From Pedobacter hartonius (GTDB lineage: Bacteria > Bacteroidota > Bacteroidia > Sphingobacteriales > Sphingobacteriaceae): a stretch of DNA of 64,000 nucleotides. Positions 26,916 to 36,902 of this stretch are shown piece after piece. Position 1 is the first letter of the stretch. Each line of letters begins with the position of its first letter. The notes beneath the pieces were generated by a model. The model saw only the letters and a program-made list of their open reading frames with translations, ran no database searches and was not told the origin of the DNA. The stretch lies in contig NZ_FNRA01000008.1 of assembly GCF_900107535.1 (NCBI RefSeq), forward strand, positions 186,001 through 250,000. Reading direction: 5' to 3'. A program made the translations under genes and the position numbers.

Positions 26916-28382
26916 TTATTTTACCGATGTTAATTTTTGATTTACCTGTTCTAATAATTGTTGTACCGAAGCTTCTGACAAATGCAGAATTGGTTTTGGA
27001 TAAACTCCAAGTACAATGATCAGTGCGCAAATGATAACTAATACTAATGTTTCGGACCCCCTGATATCCTCAAATCCTATCGTGAGGTCATTTGTTTCAC
27101 CCAGCATGATATGCTGATACATCCTCAGCATATAAACAGCCCCAAAGATGATTGTGAGACCTGCAAAAACAACAGCCCAGATATTGAACTGGTAAACACC
27201 CATTAGCAATAAGAACTCCCCAATAAAACCATTTGTTCCGGGCAGGGCGACCGTGCCCAGTACAATAATTAAAAACGCAATGGCCAGCTTTGGTGCTACT
27301 TTGGCAATACCGCCTAACTGACTGATCGTATTGGTCTTTAGTCTTGAAAAGATAATATCAAGTACAAAGAACAAGCCTACCACATTGATACCATGACTTA
27401 ACATCTGGATCATTGCTCCCTGCATTCCCTGTGCATTCAATGCGAATATACCTGCAGAGATCAGACCAACGTGGGCAATAGAAGAATAGGCAACCAGTCT
27501 TTTCGCATCTTTCTGGGTAAAAGCAATTAATGAAGCGTATACTATTCCAATGATAGATAGAACTATGGCTGTAGTGCCCCAATCCTGAACACCGGCAGGA
27601 ACAATTGGAAGTAACCATCTGATCACACCGTAAATACCCATTTTTAACATAATACCCGAAAGCAGCATCGTACCACCGGCAGGTGCTTCCGTATAGGTAT
27701 CAGGCTGCCAGGTATGGAACGGAAAAACAGGCATTTTTATCGCAAACGCAATAAAGAACGACCAAAAGATCCAGCCCTGCTGTGCAGGATCCAGGCTCAA
27801 CTGGTAAAATGCCTGTATATCAAAGTTATGTGCGGGGTTTTGCAGATACAGGTAAATAATACCCAGTAACATAAACAGGGAACCCCCGATCGTGTAAACA
27901 AAGAATTTCATATTTACGCGTACCCGGTCTTTTCCGCCCCAGATTGCGCAGATAAAGTAGATCGGGATCAGCGCCGCTTCCCAGCCAATATAAAAAAGGA
28001 AGGCATCCATTGCGGTAAAAACTACAAGCAGGCCTGCCTGCATAAACAAAATCAGCGCAAAGAATGAAGCCGGTTTTTTATAATCATTCCGGTAGCTCGC
28101 CAGGATGATGATCGGGACCAGCACGTTTGTCAGCAAAACAGTAATCAGGCTGATACCATCAATTCCCGCATGGAAATTAATTCCCAGGCTCTGGATCCAT
28201 GGGAGGTTAACCACGAATTGCTTACTTGCATCCGGTGTGAACTGACAGGTAATTGCAGCTGCAATTGCCAATGAGGCTAAAGCAAAGACCATGGCCACAT
28301 GTTTTGCGGCATTGCCGGTAAATGCTGTAATCAGCGCAGCAACTAATGGTAAAAATATAAGAAGTAGTAAAACTTGTTCCAT
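26916..28382 (-). CDS. nuoM: NADH-quinone oxidoreductase subunit M
   Basis: A 488-residue antiporter-like subunit. The sequence shows AALIPIYFICAIWGGKDR, KMPVFPFHTWQPDTYTEAP and RLVAYSSIAHVGLISAGI, which carry the conserved Glu, Lys and His of the proton channel. It lies 21 nt after nuoL and 4 nt before nuoN. Confidence 0.96.
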   Translation of the reverse strand: MEQVLLLLIFLPLVAALITAFTGNAAKHVAMVFALASLAIAAAITCQFTPDASKQFVVNLPWIQSLGINFHAGIDGISLITVLLTNVLVPIIILASYRNDYKKPASFFALILFMQAGLLVVFTAMDAFLFYIGWEAALIPIYFICAIWGGKDRVRVNMKFFVYTIGGSLFMLLGIIYLYLQNPAHNFDIQAFYQLSLDPAQQGWIFWSFFIAFAIKMPVFPFHTWQPDTYTEAPAGGTMLLSGIMLKMGIYGVIRWLLPIVPAGVQDWGTTAIVLSIIGIVYASLIAFTQKDAKRLVAYSSIAHVGLISAGIFALNAQGMQGAMIQMLSHGINVVGLFFVLDIIFSRLKTNTISQLGGIAKVAPKLAIAFLIIVLGTVALPGTNGFIGEFLLLMGVYQFNIWAVVFAGLTIIFGAVYMLRMYQHIMLGETNDLTIGFEDIRGSETLVLVIICALIIVLGVYPKPILHLSEASVQQLLEQVNQKLTSVK

Positions 28383-28403
28383 TATGTTTTCTTGGACGAT
28401 CTT

Positions 28404-30296
28404 TTATAGAGATAAATAAGTATACAATAACAACGAGATGATTCCAACCACCATCATAAAAATATAAAACCCAACGTTACCTGATTGTAACAGCCTGATG
28501 CCTTTACTCGCTTCAGATGTGCTCCAGCCCAATCCGTTCACAATACCATCCACGATCTTTTTATCAAACACCCTGTAAAAGAATCCGGATATCGCATCAA
28601 GGGGTTTCGTGATCAGCACGTCGTAGATCTCATCAATATAAAATTTATTATAAGAAACCTCAGCCAGCACTCCTCTTTTACCTTCATCTGCAACCGGAAC
28701 ATGGTGCTGTTTAACATATTTGAAGTAAGCAACAATGATAGCGATCACAACTCCTGTAACAGATACTGCCATTAACATATATTCAGTGGCAAAATCTTCC
28801 GCGCCAGCAAGATGCGGAATCACAGGAGCAAGCCAGTGCGATAACCAGTGGTGACCGCCGAGTGCTTCAGGAATTCCGATTGCACCGCCTGCTGCCGACA
28901 ATACTGCCAGGACAATCAAAGGAAATGTCATACTTGATGGAGACTCATGGATCTTTTCCTCCGCATGGTGCGTTCCCCTGTATTTACCAAAGAAAGTAAG
29001 AAAGATCATTCTGAACATATAGAACGCTGTAAGCAACGCAGTAAATACAGCGATTGCCCACATTACTTTATTCTGTTCATATACATGTGCCAGGATTTCG
29101 TCTTTAGAGAAGAAACCGGAGAATGGAGGCAATCCGGAAATCGCTATCGTTCCGATCAGCATAGTGATGAAAGTAACAGGTAATTTTTTACGCAATCCGC
29201 CCATATGTCTCATATCCTGCTCATGGTGCATGGCATGGATCACCGATCCTGCGCAAAGGAACAATAAGGCTTTGAAAAAGGCATGTGTGATCACATGGAA
29301 GAAGGAACCGTTATAAGCGCCAACGCCAAGTCCGAGGAACATATAACCCAGCTGAGAAACGGTTGAATATGCAAGTACTTTCTTAATGTCAGTTTGTGTC
29401 ATGGCTATAACCGCACCCAACACTGCCGTTGCTAAACCGATGATCGCAATTACATGCTGTATAACAGGGGCAAGATCAAAAAGCACATGGGAACGTGCAA
29501 TCATATAAATACCCGCAGTTACCATTGTTGCGGCGTGGATCAGTGCAGATACAGGCGTAGGACCAGCCATCGCATCAGGTAACCAGGTAAATAAAGGAAT
29601 TTGTGCCGATTTACCGCAAGCTCCCACAAATAATAATAAGGTAATCAGTGCAATCGTGGAATTTCCCGCAAGCATGTTTCCGGCTAAAGGAAATACCTTG
29701 GCAAATTCTACGCTTCCAAAGGTTGTAAAGATCAGGAATACTGCGATCAGAAACCCTAAATCACCGATACGGTTCATTACAAATGCCTTTTTTGCTGCCG
29801 CTGCATAACTGGAATTGGTAAACCAAAAGCCAATCAACAGGTATGAACATAAACCTACCCCTTCCCACCCGATGAACATTACGATATAGTTAGATCCAAG
29901 AACCAGCAGGAGCATAAAAAAGATGAAGAGATTCAGATAGCTGAAGAACTTACCAAAACCCTCATCATAATGCATGTAACCGATAGAGTAGATATGGATC
30001 AGAAATCCGATACCTGTAATGATCAGCAGCATGATAGAACTTAAGGGGTCTATCAGGAAGGAAAGCGGAATATTCAGTGAACCGGCGCTGATCCAGTCGA
30101 ACAGGAAGATCTCATGCGATTTCACAGGATCATTGCCGAGTGCCAGAAATATACCAATACTTATAACGAAAGAGATGAATATTACGCCACTCCCAATAAA
30201 ACCGATCAGGTTTTTAGAAAATGTATTTCTTCCCAGACCGTTGATCACAAAGCCCAACAAAGGAATTAAGGGAACCAGCCAAACTAAATTTATCAT
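28404..30296 (-). CDS. nuoL: NADH-quinone oxidoreductase subunit L
   Basis: A 630-residue subunit, the largest antiporter-like protein of complex I. The N-terminal segment FLIDPLSSIMLLIITGIGFL and the core TWLPDAMAGPTPVSALIHAA are conserved. The C-terminal long lateral helix region (~560-630) is present. The length is normal. It is followed by nuoM. Confidence 0.97.
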   Translation of the reverse strand: MINLVWLVPLIPLLGFVINGLGRNTFSKNLIGFIGSGVIFISFVISIGIFLALGNDPVKSHEIFLFDWISAGSLNIPLSFLIDPLSSIMLLIITGIGFLIHIYSIGYMHYDEGFGKFFSYLNLFIFFMLLLVLGSNYIVMFIGWEGVGLCSYLLIGFWFTNSSYAAAAKKAFVMNRIGDLGFLIAVFLIFTTFGSVEFAKVFPLAGNMLAGNSTIALITLLLFVGACGKSAQIPLFTWLPDAMAGPTPVSALIHAATMVTAGIYMIARSHVLFDLAPVIQHVIAIIGLATAVLGAVIAMTQTDIKKVLAYSTVSQLGYMFLGLGVGAYNGSFFHVITHAFFKALLFLCAGSVIHAMHHEQDMRHMGGLRKKLPVTFITMLIGTIAISGLPPFSGFFSKDEILAHVYEQNKVMWAIAVFTALLTAFYMFRMIFLTFFGKYRGTHHAEEKIHESPSSMTFPLIVLAVLSAAGGAIGIPEALGGHHWLSHWLAPVIPHLAGAEDFATEYMLMAVSVTGVVIAIIVAYFKYVKQHHVPVADEGKRGVLAEVSYNKFYIDEIYDVLITKPLDAISGFFYRVFDKKIVDGIVNGLGWSTSEASKGIRLLQSGNVGFYIFMMVVGIISLLLYTYLSL

Positions 30297-30317
30297 TTTA
30301 TAATTTATTCTTAATAA

Positions 30318-30647
30318 TTACCACTTAAGGCGATTCAATACATTAATATCTGTAGACTGTGTATTCCTGTAAACCATCACAATAATACTCAGGCCAACAG
30401 CAACCTCTGCTGCAGCCAGCGCCATGATGAAGAATACAAAAACCTGTCCTGATGGATCATTGCTATGTACCGAAAAAGCGGTAAGTAATAAATTAACCGC
30501 ATTCAGCATCAATTCTACCGACATAAAAATTACGATAGCATTTCTGCGGGTAAGCACCCCTATTACACCAATGGTAAAAATAATAGCACTTAACCAGATG
30601 TAATGGTTAAGCGGCACCCCTTGTAAGTCTTGAGTAATGTTTCCCAC
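30318..30647 (-). CDS. nuoK: NADH-quinone oxidoreductase subunit K
   Basis: A 109-residue three-helix subunit with the conserved membrane Glu in IFMSVELMLNAVNLLL and ALAAAEVAVGLSIIV. The start is GTG at 30647, overlapping the nuoJ stop (TAGTG), so the two are translationally coupled. Confidence 0.94.
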   Translation of the reverse strand: MGNITQDLQGVPLNHYIWLSAIIFTIGVIGVLTRRNAIVIFMSVELMLNAVNLLLTAFSVHSNDPSGQVFVFFIMALAAAEVAVGLSIIVMVYRNTQSTDINVLNRLKW

Positions 30648-31144
30648 TATACTTTTTCTTTTTTAGTTAACAATACGGCACCTACCATAGCTGTAAGCAA
30701 TAGAATTGATGACAATTCGAAAGGCAGCATAAAGGGGCCGAATAATTCTTTACCCAGGTTTTTTACTAAACCCAGGTTTGCGTTCTGCAATACCAGCGGA
30801 TTGGAGGCAGCTGTGGCCTTTAATGACCCGATCAGCGTAACCACCAGGCAACATCCGGCCACAATTCCCACCACTTTGACCAGTCCGGATTTTAAAGGTT
30901 CATTATCTTTATTCAGATTGAGCAGCATCAGTACAAAAAGGAAAAGTACCATGATTGCCCCCATATAAACGATGAAGTTTACTACTGCCAGAAACTGGGC
31001 ATTAAGCAGGATGTAATGGACGGTGAACGTAAAAAACGTTACGATCAGATAAAGTACACTGTGCACCGGGTTCTTTGCGAAGATCACCATGAGTGAAAAG
31101 AAGATACTTAAAAAAGCGACCAAATAGAATACTGATGTACCCAT
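30647..31144 (-). CDS. nuoJ: NADH-quinone oxidoreductase subunit J
   Basis: A 165-residue, five-helix membrane subunit. The conserved region is NFIVYMGAIMVLFLFVLMLL. It overlaps nuoK by one base and starts 73 nt after nuoI, the widest gap inside the nuoB-nuoN stretch. That gap holds only a small gccg/cggc hairpin at 31164-31175. Confidence 0.93.
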   Translation of the reverse strand: MGTSVFYLVAFLSIFFSLMVIFAKNPVHSVLYLIVTFFTFTVHYILLNAQFLAVVNFIVYMGAIMVLFLFVLMLLNLNKDNEPLKSGLVKVVGIVAGCCLVVTLIGSLKATAASNPLVLQNANLGLVKNLGKELFGPFMLPFELSSILLLTAMVGAVLLTKKEKV

Positions 31145-31217
31145 TTATTATTTTTGTTTTAAAGCCGAAAGCGGCAAATGTATAAATTGTTATCTCTGAA
31201 GCTAAGCCTCAATTGCT

Positions 31218-31718
31218 TTATTTTTTTACTAAAGGCTGCTCTACCAGTTTGTCTTTACCATAGATGAAATCCTTACGCAGATAATCTGACGGTACGATAG
31301 GTCCATCCAGGTAGATCGCCTCTTTAGGACAAGCTTCCTCGCACAACCCGCAGAAGATACAGCGGAGCATGTTGATCTCATAGACAGAAGCATATTTCTC
31401 TTCTCTGTACAATTCCTTTTCCTCAGGTTTGCGCTCAGCAGCAATCATGGTGATCGCCTCAGCAGGGCAAGACAATGCGCAAAGCCCGCAGGCAGTACAG
31501 CGTTCCCTGCCGTCTTCATCTCTTTTCAGGGAATGCATCCCTCTCCAGTTGATCGACATTTCACGCTGAACCTCCGGATATCTGATCGTCGCTTCCTTTT
31601 TGAAAAAGTGACTGATGGTAATAGACAGACCTTTGGTAAGTGCCGGCAAATAGATCCGCTCTGCAAATGTGAGCGGTTTTTGTATCAATACTTTCTTTTT
31701 ACTGGTTAATGGTTCCAT
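31218..31718 (-). CDS. nuoI: NADH-quinone oxidoreductase subunit I
   Basis: A 166-residue ferredoxin-like subunit that carries clusters N6a and N6b on the peripheral arm. Two complete 4Fe-4S motifs are visible: CTACGLCALSCP and CIFCGLCEEACP. It lies between nuoH and nuoJ. Confidence 0.96.
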   Translation of the reverse strand: MEPLTSKKKVLIQKPLTFAERIYLPALTKGLSITISHFFKKEATIRYPEVQREMSINWRGMHSLKRDEDGRERCTACGLCALSCPAEAITMIAAERKPEEKELYREEKYASVYEINMLRCIFCGLCEEACPKEAIYLDGPIVPSDYLRKDFIYGKDKLVEQPLVKK

Positions 31719-31751
31719 TCAACCTCCTTTTATATTCCGCAGAGCGGATAG

Positions 31752-32789
31752 TTAAAACTTTTCTACTATTGCAATCACGATCCCCGTTATGATTACATTT
31801 GCTATTGCCAGCGGCATCAGTACTTTCCAGCCCAGGTGCATCAGCTGATCATAACGGAAACGGGGGATCGTCCACCTTACCCACATAAAGAAAAATATGA
31901 AGGCAAATATCTTGGCAAACAATACGGCTGTACCGATCAGCGGCCCGATTACCGGACCAACATGCAGCAGCACCCAGTCCATACCCGGATAGTTATATCC
32001 CCCAAAGTACAGGGTAGACATCACTGCCGAAGACACAAACATGTTGATATACTCGGCAAACAGGTAAAAACCTAATTTCATTGAGGAGTATTCCGTATGG
32101 TAACCACCGATCAGCTCAGTTTCACACTCCGGTAAATCGAATGGCGCCCGGTTTGTCTCTGCGAAAGCACAAACAATAAACAGGATAAAACCCAGCGGCT
32201 GATACAATACGTTCCAGTGCCAGCCGTGTTGTCCTTCCACAATTTCTTTCAGGCTCAGGGTATTTGTTACCAGCAGTAAAGCAATGATAGAAAGCCCCAT
32301 TGCCACCTCGTAACTAATGTTTTGAGAAGCCGCACGGATAGCGCTTAACAGCGAGTACTTGTTATTAGAAGCCCATCCACCGATCATCACGCCATACACA
32401 CTCAGCGAAACAACACCGAAAATGTACAATACGCCTACATTAATGTCGGTAACCTGCAAAGGAATAACCCTGCCGCCCACAGTAATTGCACTTCCCCATG
32501 GAATAACCGCAGTACCAATACAAGCGGTAAGCATAGCCAGACCAGGGCCAACCATGAATAACCATTTATTAGAATGGGTAGGGATGATCTCTTCTTTCAT
32601 GAACATTTTCAGCCCGTCAGCCAGCGGCTGGAACATTCCTGCCGGGCCTGCACGGTCAGGCCCAAGCCTGTCCTGTAAAAATGCAGCAACTTTTCTTTCC
32701 GCATATGTAGAATACATAGCGATCACTAAACTTATACCAAAAATGATAGCTACAAGTATAAATTTTTCTATTACAAATGTGATATCCAT
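31752..32789 (-). CDS. nuoH: NADH-quinone oxidoreductase subunit H
   Basis: A 345-residue membrane subunit with about eight helices that forms the quinone chamber. The loop AETNRAPFDLPECETELIGG and the segment QDRLGPDRAGPAGMFQPLAD are diagnostic. Its start shares a base with the nuoG stop (TAATG). Confidence 0.97.
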   Translation of the reverse strand: MDITFVIEKFILVAIIFGISLVIAMYSTYAERKVAAFLQDRLGPDRAGPAGMFQPLADGLKMFMKEEIIPTHSNKWLFMVGPGLAMLTACIGTAVIPWGSAITVGGRVIPLQVTDINVGVLYIFGVVSLSVYGVMIGGWASNNKYSLLSAIRAASQNISYEVAMGLSIIALLLVTNTLSLKEIVEGQHGWHWNVLYQPLGFILFIVCAFAETNRAPFDLPECETELIGGYHTEYSSMKLGFYLFAEYINMFVSSAVMSTLYFGGYNYPGMDWVLLHVGPVIGPLIGTAVLFAKIFAFIFFFMWVRWTIPRFRYDQLMHLGWKVLMPLAIANVIITGIVIAIVEKF

Positions 32790-33793
32790 TAGAATTTAGC
32801 GGTTTTTTCCAATTCAACTTTGTTAGCTTTCTGTAAACGCAGGTTTTCCTGAATAACAGGTAATGGGATCATCGTTTCGTAGTGGTTTGATGAGATTACC
32901 GAAGCATCGCTGATATGCGTTGGGTGTTCAATCACCCAGTCATCAGTTTTCTTTCTATCGAAACGACAGGTATTACAAATGAATTCTTCTACTTCACCAT
33001 AAATATCTTTTCTTGCAGTAACCCGTAGGACATCGGCTCCTTTATACCATAAAGTAACTTTACCACTGCAAGTCGGGCAGTCCCTGTGCGCATCAACCGG
33101 CTTGGTAAACCAAACCCTGTTTTTGAAACGGAATGTTTTATCTGTTAATGCACCAACCGGGCAAACGTCAATCACGTTTCCGGAGAAATCATTGTCAACC
33201 GCTGTCTGTATATAGGTAGAGATCTCAGAATGGTCTCCCCTGTTCAGGATACCGTGAACACGCTTATTGGTAATCTGATCGGCAGTGAACACACAACGGT
33301 AGCACAAAATGCACCTGTTCATATGCAGCTGGATCTTATCACCGATATCTATTCTCTCGAAAGTACGGCGTTCAAATTCATATCTTGTTTTCTGTAAACC
33401 GTGTTCATAACCGAGGTTCTGCAGGTCACATTCTCCCGCCTGGTCGCAAACCGGGCAATCCAGCGGGTGGTTGATCAGCAATATCTCTACTACTCCTGCG
33501 CGCGCTTCCATCACTTCAGGAGAAGTGATGTTCTGCACCTCCATACCGTCCATTACCGTAGTACGGCATGAAGCTACTAACTTAGGCATGGGTCTCGGGT
33601 CCTTTTCAGAACCTTTGCTCACTTTCACAATGCAGGTACGGCATTTTCCGCCGCTGCCTTCCAGCTTGGAATAATAGCACATTGCAGGAGGCACAATATC
33701 TCCCCCAATTTGCCTTGCAGCATTCAGGATCGTTGTTCCGGGCTCTACTTCAACAGTTATCCCGTCTATGGTTACCTTAACTTTTTCACTCAT
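32789..33793 (-). CDS. nuoG: Short NADH-quinone oxidoreductase subunit G (no molybdopterin domain)
   Basis: A 334-residue iron-sulfur protein. The N-terminal 2Fe-2S domain uses CYYSKLEGSGGKCRTC plus a later Cys. The His-Cys3 N5 site is in HPLDCPVCDQAGECDL and another 4Fe-4S site is in CILCYRCVF/DVCPVGALTD. CPTCSGK and FICNTCRFD follow near the C-terminus. Canonical NuoG is about 700-900 residues and includes a molybdopterin-oxidoreductase-like domain, which is absent here. The gene is intact and embedded in an otherwise complete operon, so this is the short form, not a truncation. Confidence 0.9.
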   Translation of the reverse strand: MSEKVKVTIDGITVEVEPGTTILNAARQIGGDIVPPAMCYYSKLEGSGGKCRTCIVKVSKGSEKDPRPMPKLVASCRTTVMDGMEVQNITSPEVMEARAGVVEILLINHPLDCPVCDQAGECDLQNLGYEHGLQKTRYEFERRTFERIDIGDKIQLHMNRCILCYRCVFTADQITNKRVHGILNRGDHSEISTYIQTAVDNDFSGNVIDVCPVGALTDKTFRFKNRVWFTKPVDAHRDCPTCSGKVTLWYKGADVLRVTARKDIYGEVEEFICNTCRFDRKKTDDWVIEHPTHISDASVISSNHYETMIPLPVIQENLRLQKANKVELEKTAKF

Positions 33794-33809
33794 TGTTAAA
33801 GATCTCTCG

Positions 33810-35177
33810 TTAATTTTCTGTATTCACTTCTGCTTTGGCAATCGGTTCAGCATATTTTGCGATACCGTAATTTGTTTCCTGGCTTTTCAGGGGCTCCCTT
33901 ACATGCCATTCAAACTCATCCCTGAAATGCCTGATCGCACTGGCAACAGGCCATGCAGCAGCATCCCCTAAAGGACAAATCGTATTTCCTTCTATCTTCC
34001 TTGAAACATCAACCAGCAGGTCGATATCGCTCATTTTTCCGTGACCGTGTTCCAATCTGTGCAATACTTTCTCCATCCATCCGGTTCCTTCACGGCAAGG
34101 CGAACACTGTCCGCAACTTTCATGGTGGTAAAAACGGGAAAAGTTCCAGGTATTCCTCACGATACACTGGTCTTCATCAAAAGCGATAAAACCACCTGAG
34201 CCCATCATGGTTCCTGTAGCAAATCCTCCTTCAGAAAGTGACTCGTAACTCATCAGTCTGGGATCTCCGTTTGCAAGTTTCAGCGTCAGGTTTGCCGGTA
34301 ATACCGGTACTGAAGATCCTCCGGCTACAGTAGCCTTCAGTCTTTTTCCATTGGCAATACCGCCGCAATATTCGTCAGAGTAGATGAACTCCTCAACCGG
34401 CAGTCCCAGTTCAATTTCGTATACTCCCGGTCTGACCAGGTTACCCGAAGCCGAGATCAGTTTGGTACCTGTACTACGTCCGATACCAATTTTAGCATAC
34501 TCATCACCGCTTTCATTGATGATCGGTACTACAGCTGCAATAGATTCTACATTGTTCACCACTGTTGGGCAGCCATATAATCCCGCAATAGCCGGAAAAG
34601 GCGGTTTAATCCTTGGATTACCTCTTTTTCCTTCAAGCGACTCTAAAAGGGCCGTTTCTTCACCGCAGATATATGCTCCGCCACCCGGCTGAACGTATAA
34701 TTCCAGGTCGTAACCCGAGCCCAAAATATTTTTACCCAGGAACCCTGCCGCTTTTGCCTCAGCAATCGCTCTTTCGAGGATCCTGATCTGCGGCATCATT
34801 TCTCCGCGTACATAGATATAAGACGTTTTAGCACCTAAGGCATAACTTGCAACGACCATTCCCTCAATTAATGCATGCGGAATATGTGTCATCAGGTAAC
34901 GGTCCTTAAATGTCCCGGGTTCTGATTCATCAGCATTGCAGACCAGATAGCGTGCAACGCCTTCCGGTTTTGCTAAAAAGCTCCATTTCATTCCCGTAGG
35001 AAATCCTGCCCCACCACGCCCGCGTAGTCCTGACTTTTTAACTTCCTCCACCACATCATCCGGGCTAAGGGTTTTCAAGGCCTTTTCTACAGCACGATAG
35101 CCGCCTTTCTGGCGGTAAACATCAAGTGTATTGATGCCTGGTACGTTTATATGTTCTAATAAGAGTTTACGTGCCAT
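33810..35177 (-). CDS. nuoF: NADH-quinone oxidoreductase subunit F
   Basis: A 455-residue flavoprotein that oxidises NADH. The sequence shows GLRGRGGAGFPTGMKW (NADH site), GAYICGEETALLESLEGKRG (FMN region) and the 4Fe-4S cluster motif SCGQCSPCREGT. Its start shares a base with the nuoE stop. Confidence 0.97.
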   Translation of the reverse strand: MARKLLLEHINVPGINTLDVYRQKGGYRAVEKALKTLSPDDVVEEVKKSGLRGRGGAGFPTGMKWSFLAKPEGVARYLVCNADESEPGTFKDRYLMTHIPHALIEGMVVASYALGAKTSYIYVRGEMMPQIRILERAIAEAKAAGFLGKNILGSGYDLELYVQPGGGAYICGEETALLESLEGKRGNPRIKPPFPAIAGLYGCPTVVNNVESIAAVVPIINESGDEYAKIGIGRSTGTKLISASGNLVRPGVYEIELGLPVEEFIYSDEYCGGIANGKRLKATVAGGSSVPVLPANLTLKLANGDPRLMSYESLSEGGFATGTMMGSGGFIAFDEDQCIVRNTWNFSRFYHHESCGQCSPCREGTGWMEKVLHRLEHGHGKMSDIDLLVDVSRKIEGNTICPLGDAAAWPVASAIRHFRDEFEWHVREPLKSQETNYGIAKYAEPIAKAEVNTEN

Positions 35178-35689
35178 TATTTTTTGCGTAATTCTGCTAT
35201 CAATGTATCTACCTTTTGCTCGTCAAGGTTTTCATAAAATGTGTATTCAGGGCCAATCTGCAGTACCGGGCCGAAACCACAGGCTGCCAGGCATTCTACC
35301 CCTCTCCAGCTAAATAAACCGTCTGCAGTAACTTCGCCCTCTTTCACACCAAGCGTCTGCTCAATATGATCCATCAGCTTCTCGGCACCTACCAGACAGC
35401 AGGGGCCTGTACGGCAAACTTCCAGCATATATTTACCCTGCGGCTTCAGGAAGTACATACTGTAAAAAGAGGCTACTTCATATACTTCGATAGGCTCAAT
35501 TTTCAGGTATTCCGCAACTTTATCCATTGCGCGGGCACTTAACCAGCCCAGTTCGGCCTGTACTTCATGCAGTATAGGCAATAAGGCCGATTTCTGTTTT
35601 CCTTCAGGGTATCTATTGGAGATCTCGTCAAACTTTGTGGTCAAAGCTGGCGAAAACTCTACAGGTTGTTGTTCTTCTACTTTAAGCAT
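35177..35689 (-). CDS. nuoE: NADH-quinone oxidoreductase subunit E
   Basis: A 170-residue thioredoxin-like 2Fe-2S subunit. Cluster N1a ligands are in CRTGPCCLVG and ECLAACGFGPVLQI. It overlaps nuoD by 8 bp at its start and nuoF by one base at its end. Confidence 0.95.
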   Translation of the reverse strand: MLKVEEQQPVEFSPALTTKFDEISNRYPEGKQKSALLPILHEVQAELGWLSARAMDKVAEYLKIEPIEVYEVASFYSMYFLKPQGKYMLEVCRTGPCCLVGAEKLMDHIEQTLGVKEGEVTADGLFSWRGVECLAACGFGPVLQIGPEYTFYENLDEQKVDTLIAELRKK

Positions 35690-36896
35690 CTAATTCTCCG
35701 GCAATAATATTCATACTACTCATGTTGATAATGGCATCAGATAACAGCATTCCTTCACTCATGTGTGCATACATAGAGTAGTTGATGAAACTTGGTCTTC
35801 TGAAATGCAAACGGTAAGGCGTTCTTCCGCCGTCATTGATCAGGTAGAACCCGAGTTCACCGTTTCCGCCTTCAACAGCATGATATACTTCAGCTTTTGG
35901 TGCATCGATCTCTCCCATTACAATCTTGAAATGGTAGATCAGTGCTTCCATATTGTTATATACTTCTTCTTTTGCGGGAAGATAGAAATCGGGAACATCT
36001 GCATGGAAAACACCTGCAGGTTCATGTTTCAATTTCTCCATTGCCTGTTCGATCAGGCTTACGCTCTGCCACATCTCTTCATTACGCACCAGATAACGGT
36101 CGTAAATATCTCCGCTGGTACCTACAGGAACTTCAAATTCGAAATCTTCATAGGAACAGTACGGCTCACTTACCCTCACGTCATAATCTACACCGGTAGC
36201 ACGCAAAAGAGGGCCGCTCCAGCTATAGCTCAGGGCATCTTCAGGGGTAACACAGGCAACACCTGCAGTACGGTCTATAAAAATACGGTTACGGTTAAGC
36301 AAACTTTCAAATTCCCTTAATGCTACAGGGAACTCTTTCAGGAACTTATTGATCTTCGCGAAGGCGATATCATTGAAATCCCTTTCAAACCCGCCGATAC
36401 GGCCGATATTGGTGGTCAGACGTGCACCGCATACTTCTTCATAGATCTCATAGATATGTTCTCTGAACTGAAAAAGATAAAGGAAGGTAGTAGTAGCACC
36501 GGTATCCTGTGCGATGATTGTATTACAGATGATGTGATCTGAGATACGTGCCAGTTCCATGATGATGATCCTCAGATAGTCAACACGTTTCGGCATTTTT
36601 ATATTTAATAATTTTTCTACCGTCATGTGCCATCCCATGTTATTGATCGGCGATGAGCAGTAGTTTAACCTGTCTGTCAGCGGGGTGATCTGGTAAAAGG
36701 GTCTGTGCTCGGCTATTTTTTCAAAAGCACGGTGAATATATCCGATAGTAGATATACCACTTACTATACGTTCTCCATCCAGTTGGAGTACATTTTGAAA
36801 AACACCATGTGTAGCCGGGTGAGTAGGCCCTAAATTCAGGGTTACCAGCTCACTCTGAGGATCGTTGTCTGTATATACTGGTTGATTGTGATTCAT
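35682..36896 (-). CDS. nuoD: NADH-quinone oxidoreductase subunit D
   Basis: A 404-residue, 49-kDa-type subunit that lines the quinone site. The segments LGPTHPATHGVFQNVLQLDG and IGGFERDFNDIAF are conserved. The C-terminal part RLHFRRPSFINYSMY is also typical. It is separate from NuoC, not fused as in E. coli. Confidence 0.96.
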   Translation of the reverse strand: MNHNQPVYTDNDPQSELVTLNLGPTHPATHGVFQNVLQLDGERIVSGISTIGYIHRAFEKIAEHRPFYQITPLTDRLNYCSSPINNMGWHMTVEKLLNIKMPKRVDYLRIIIMELARISDHIICNTIIAQDTGATTTFLYLFQFREHIYEIYEEVCGARLTTNIGRIGGFERDFNDIAFAKINKFLKEFPVALREFESLLNRNRIFIDRTAGVACVTPEDALSYSWSGPLLRATGVDYDVRVSEPYCSYEDFEFEVPVGTSGDIYDRYLVRNEEMWQSVSLIEQAMEKLKHEPAGVFHADVPDFYLPAKEEVYNNMEALIYHFKIVMGEIDAPKAEVYHAVEGGNGELGFYLINDGGRTPYRLHFRRPSFINYSMYAHMSEGMLLSDAIINMSSMNIIAGELDA

Positions 36897-36902
36897 ATGT
36901 TC

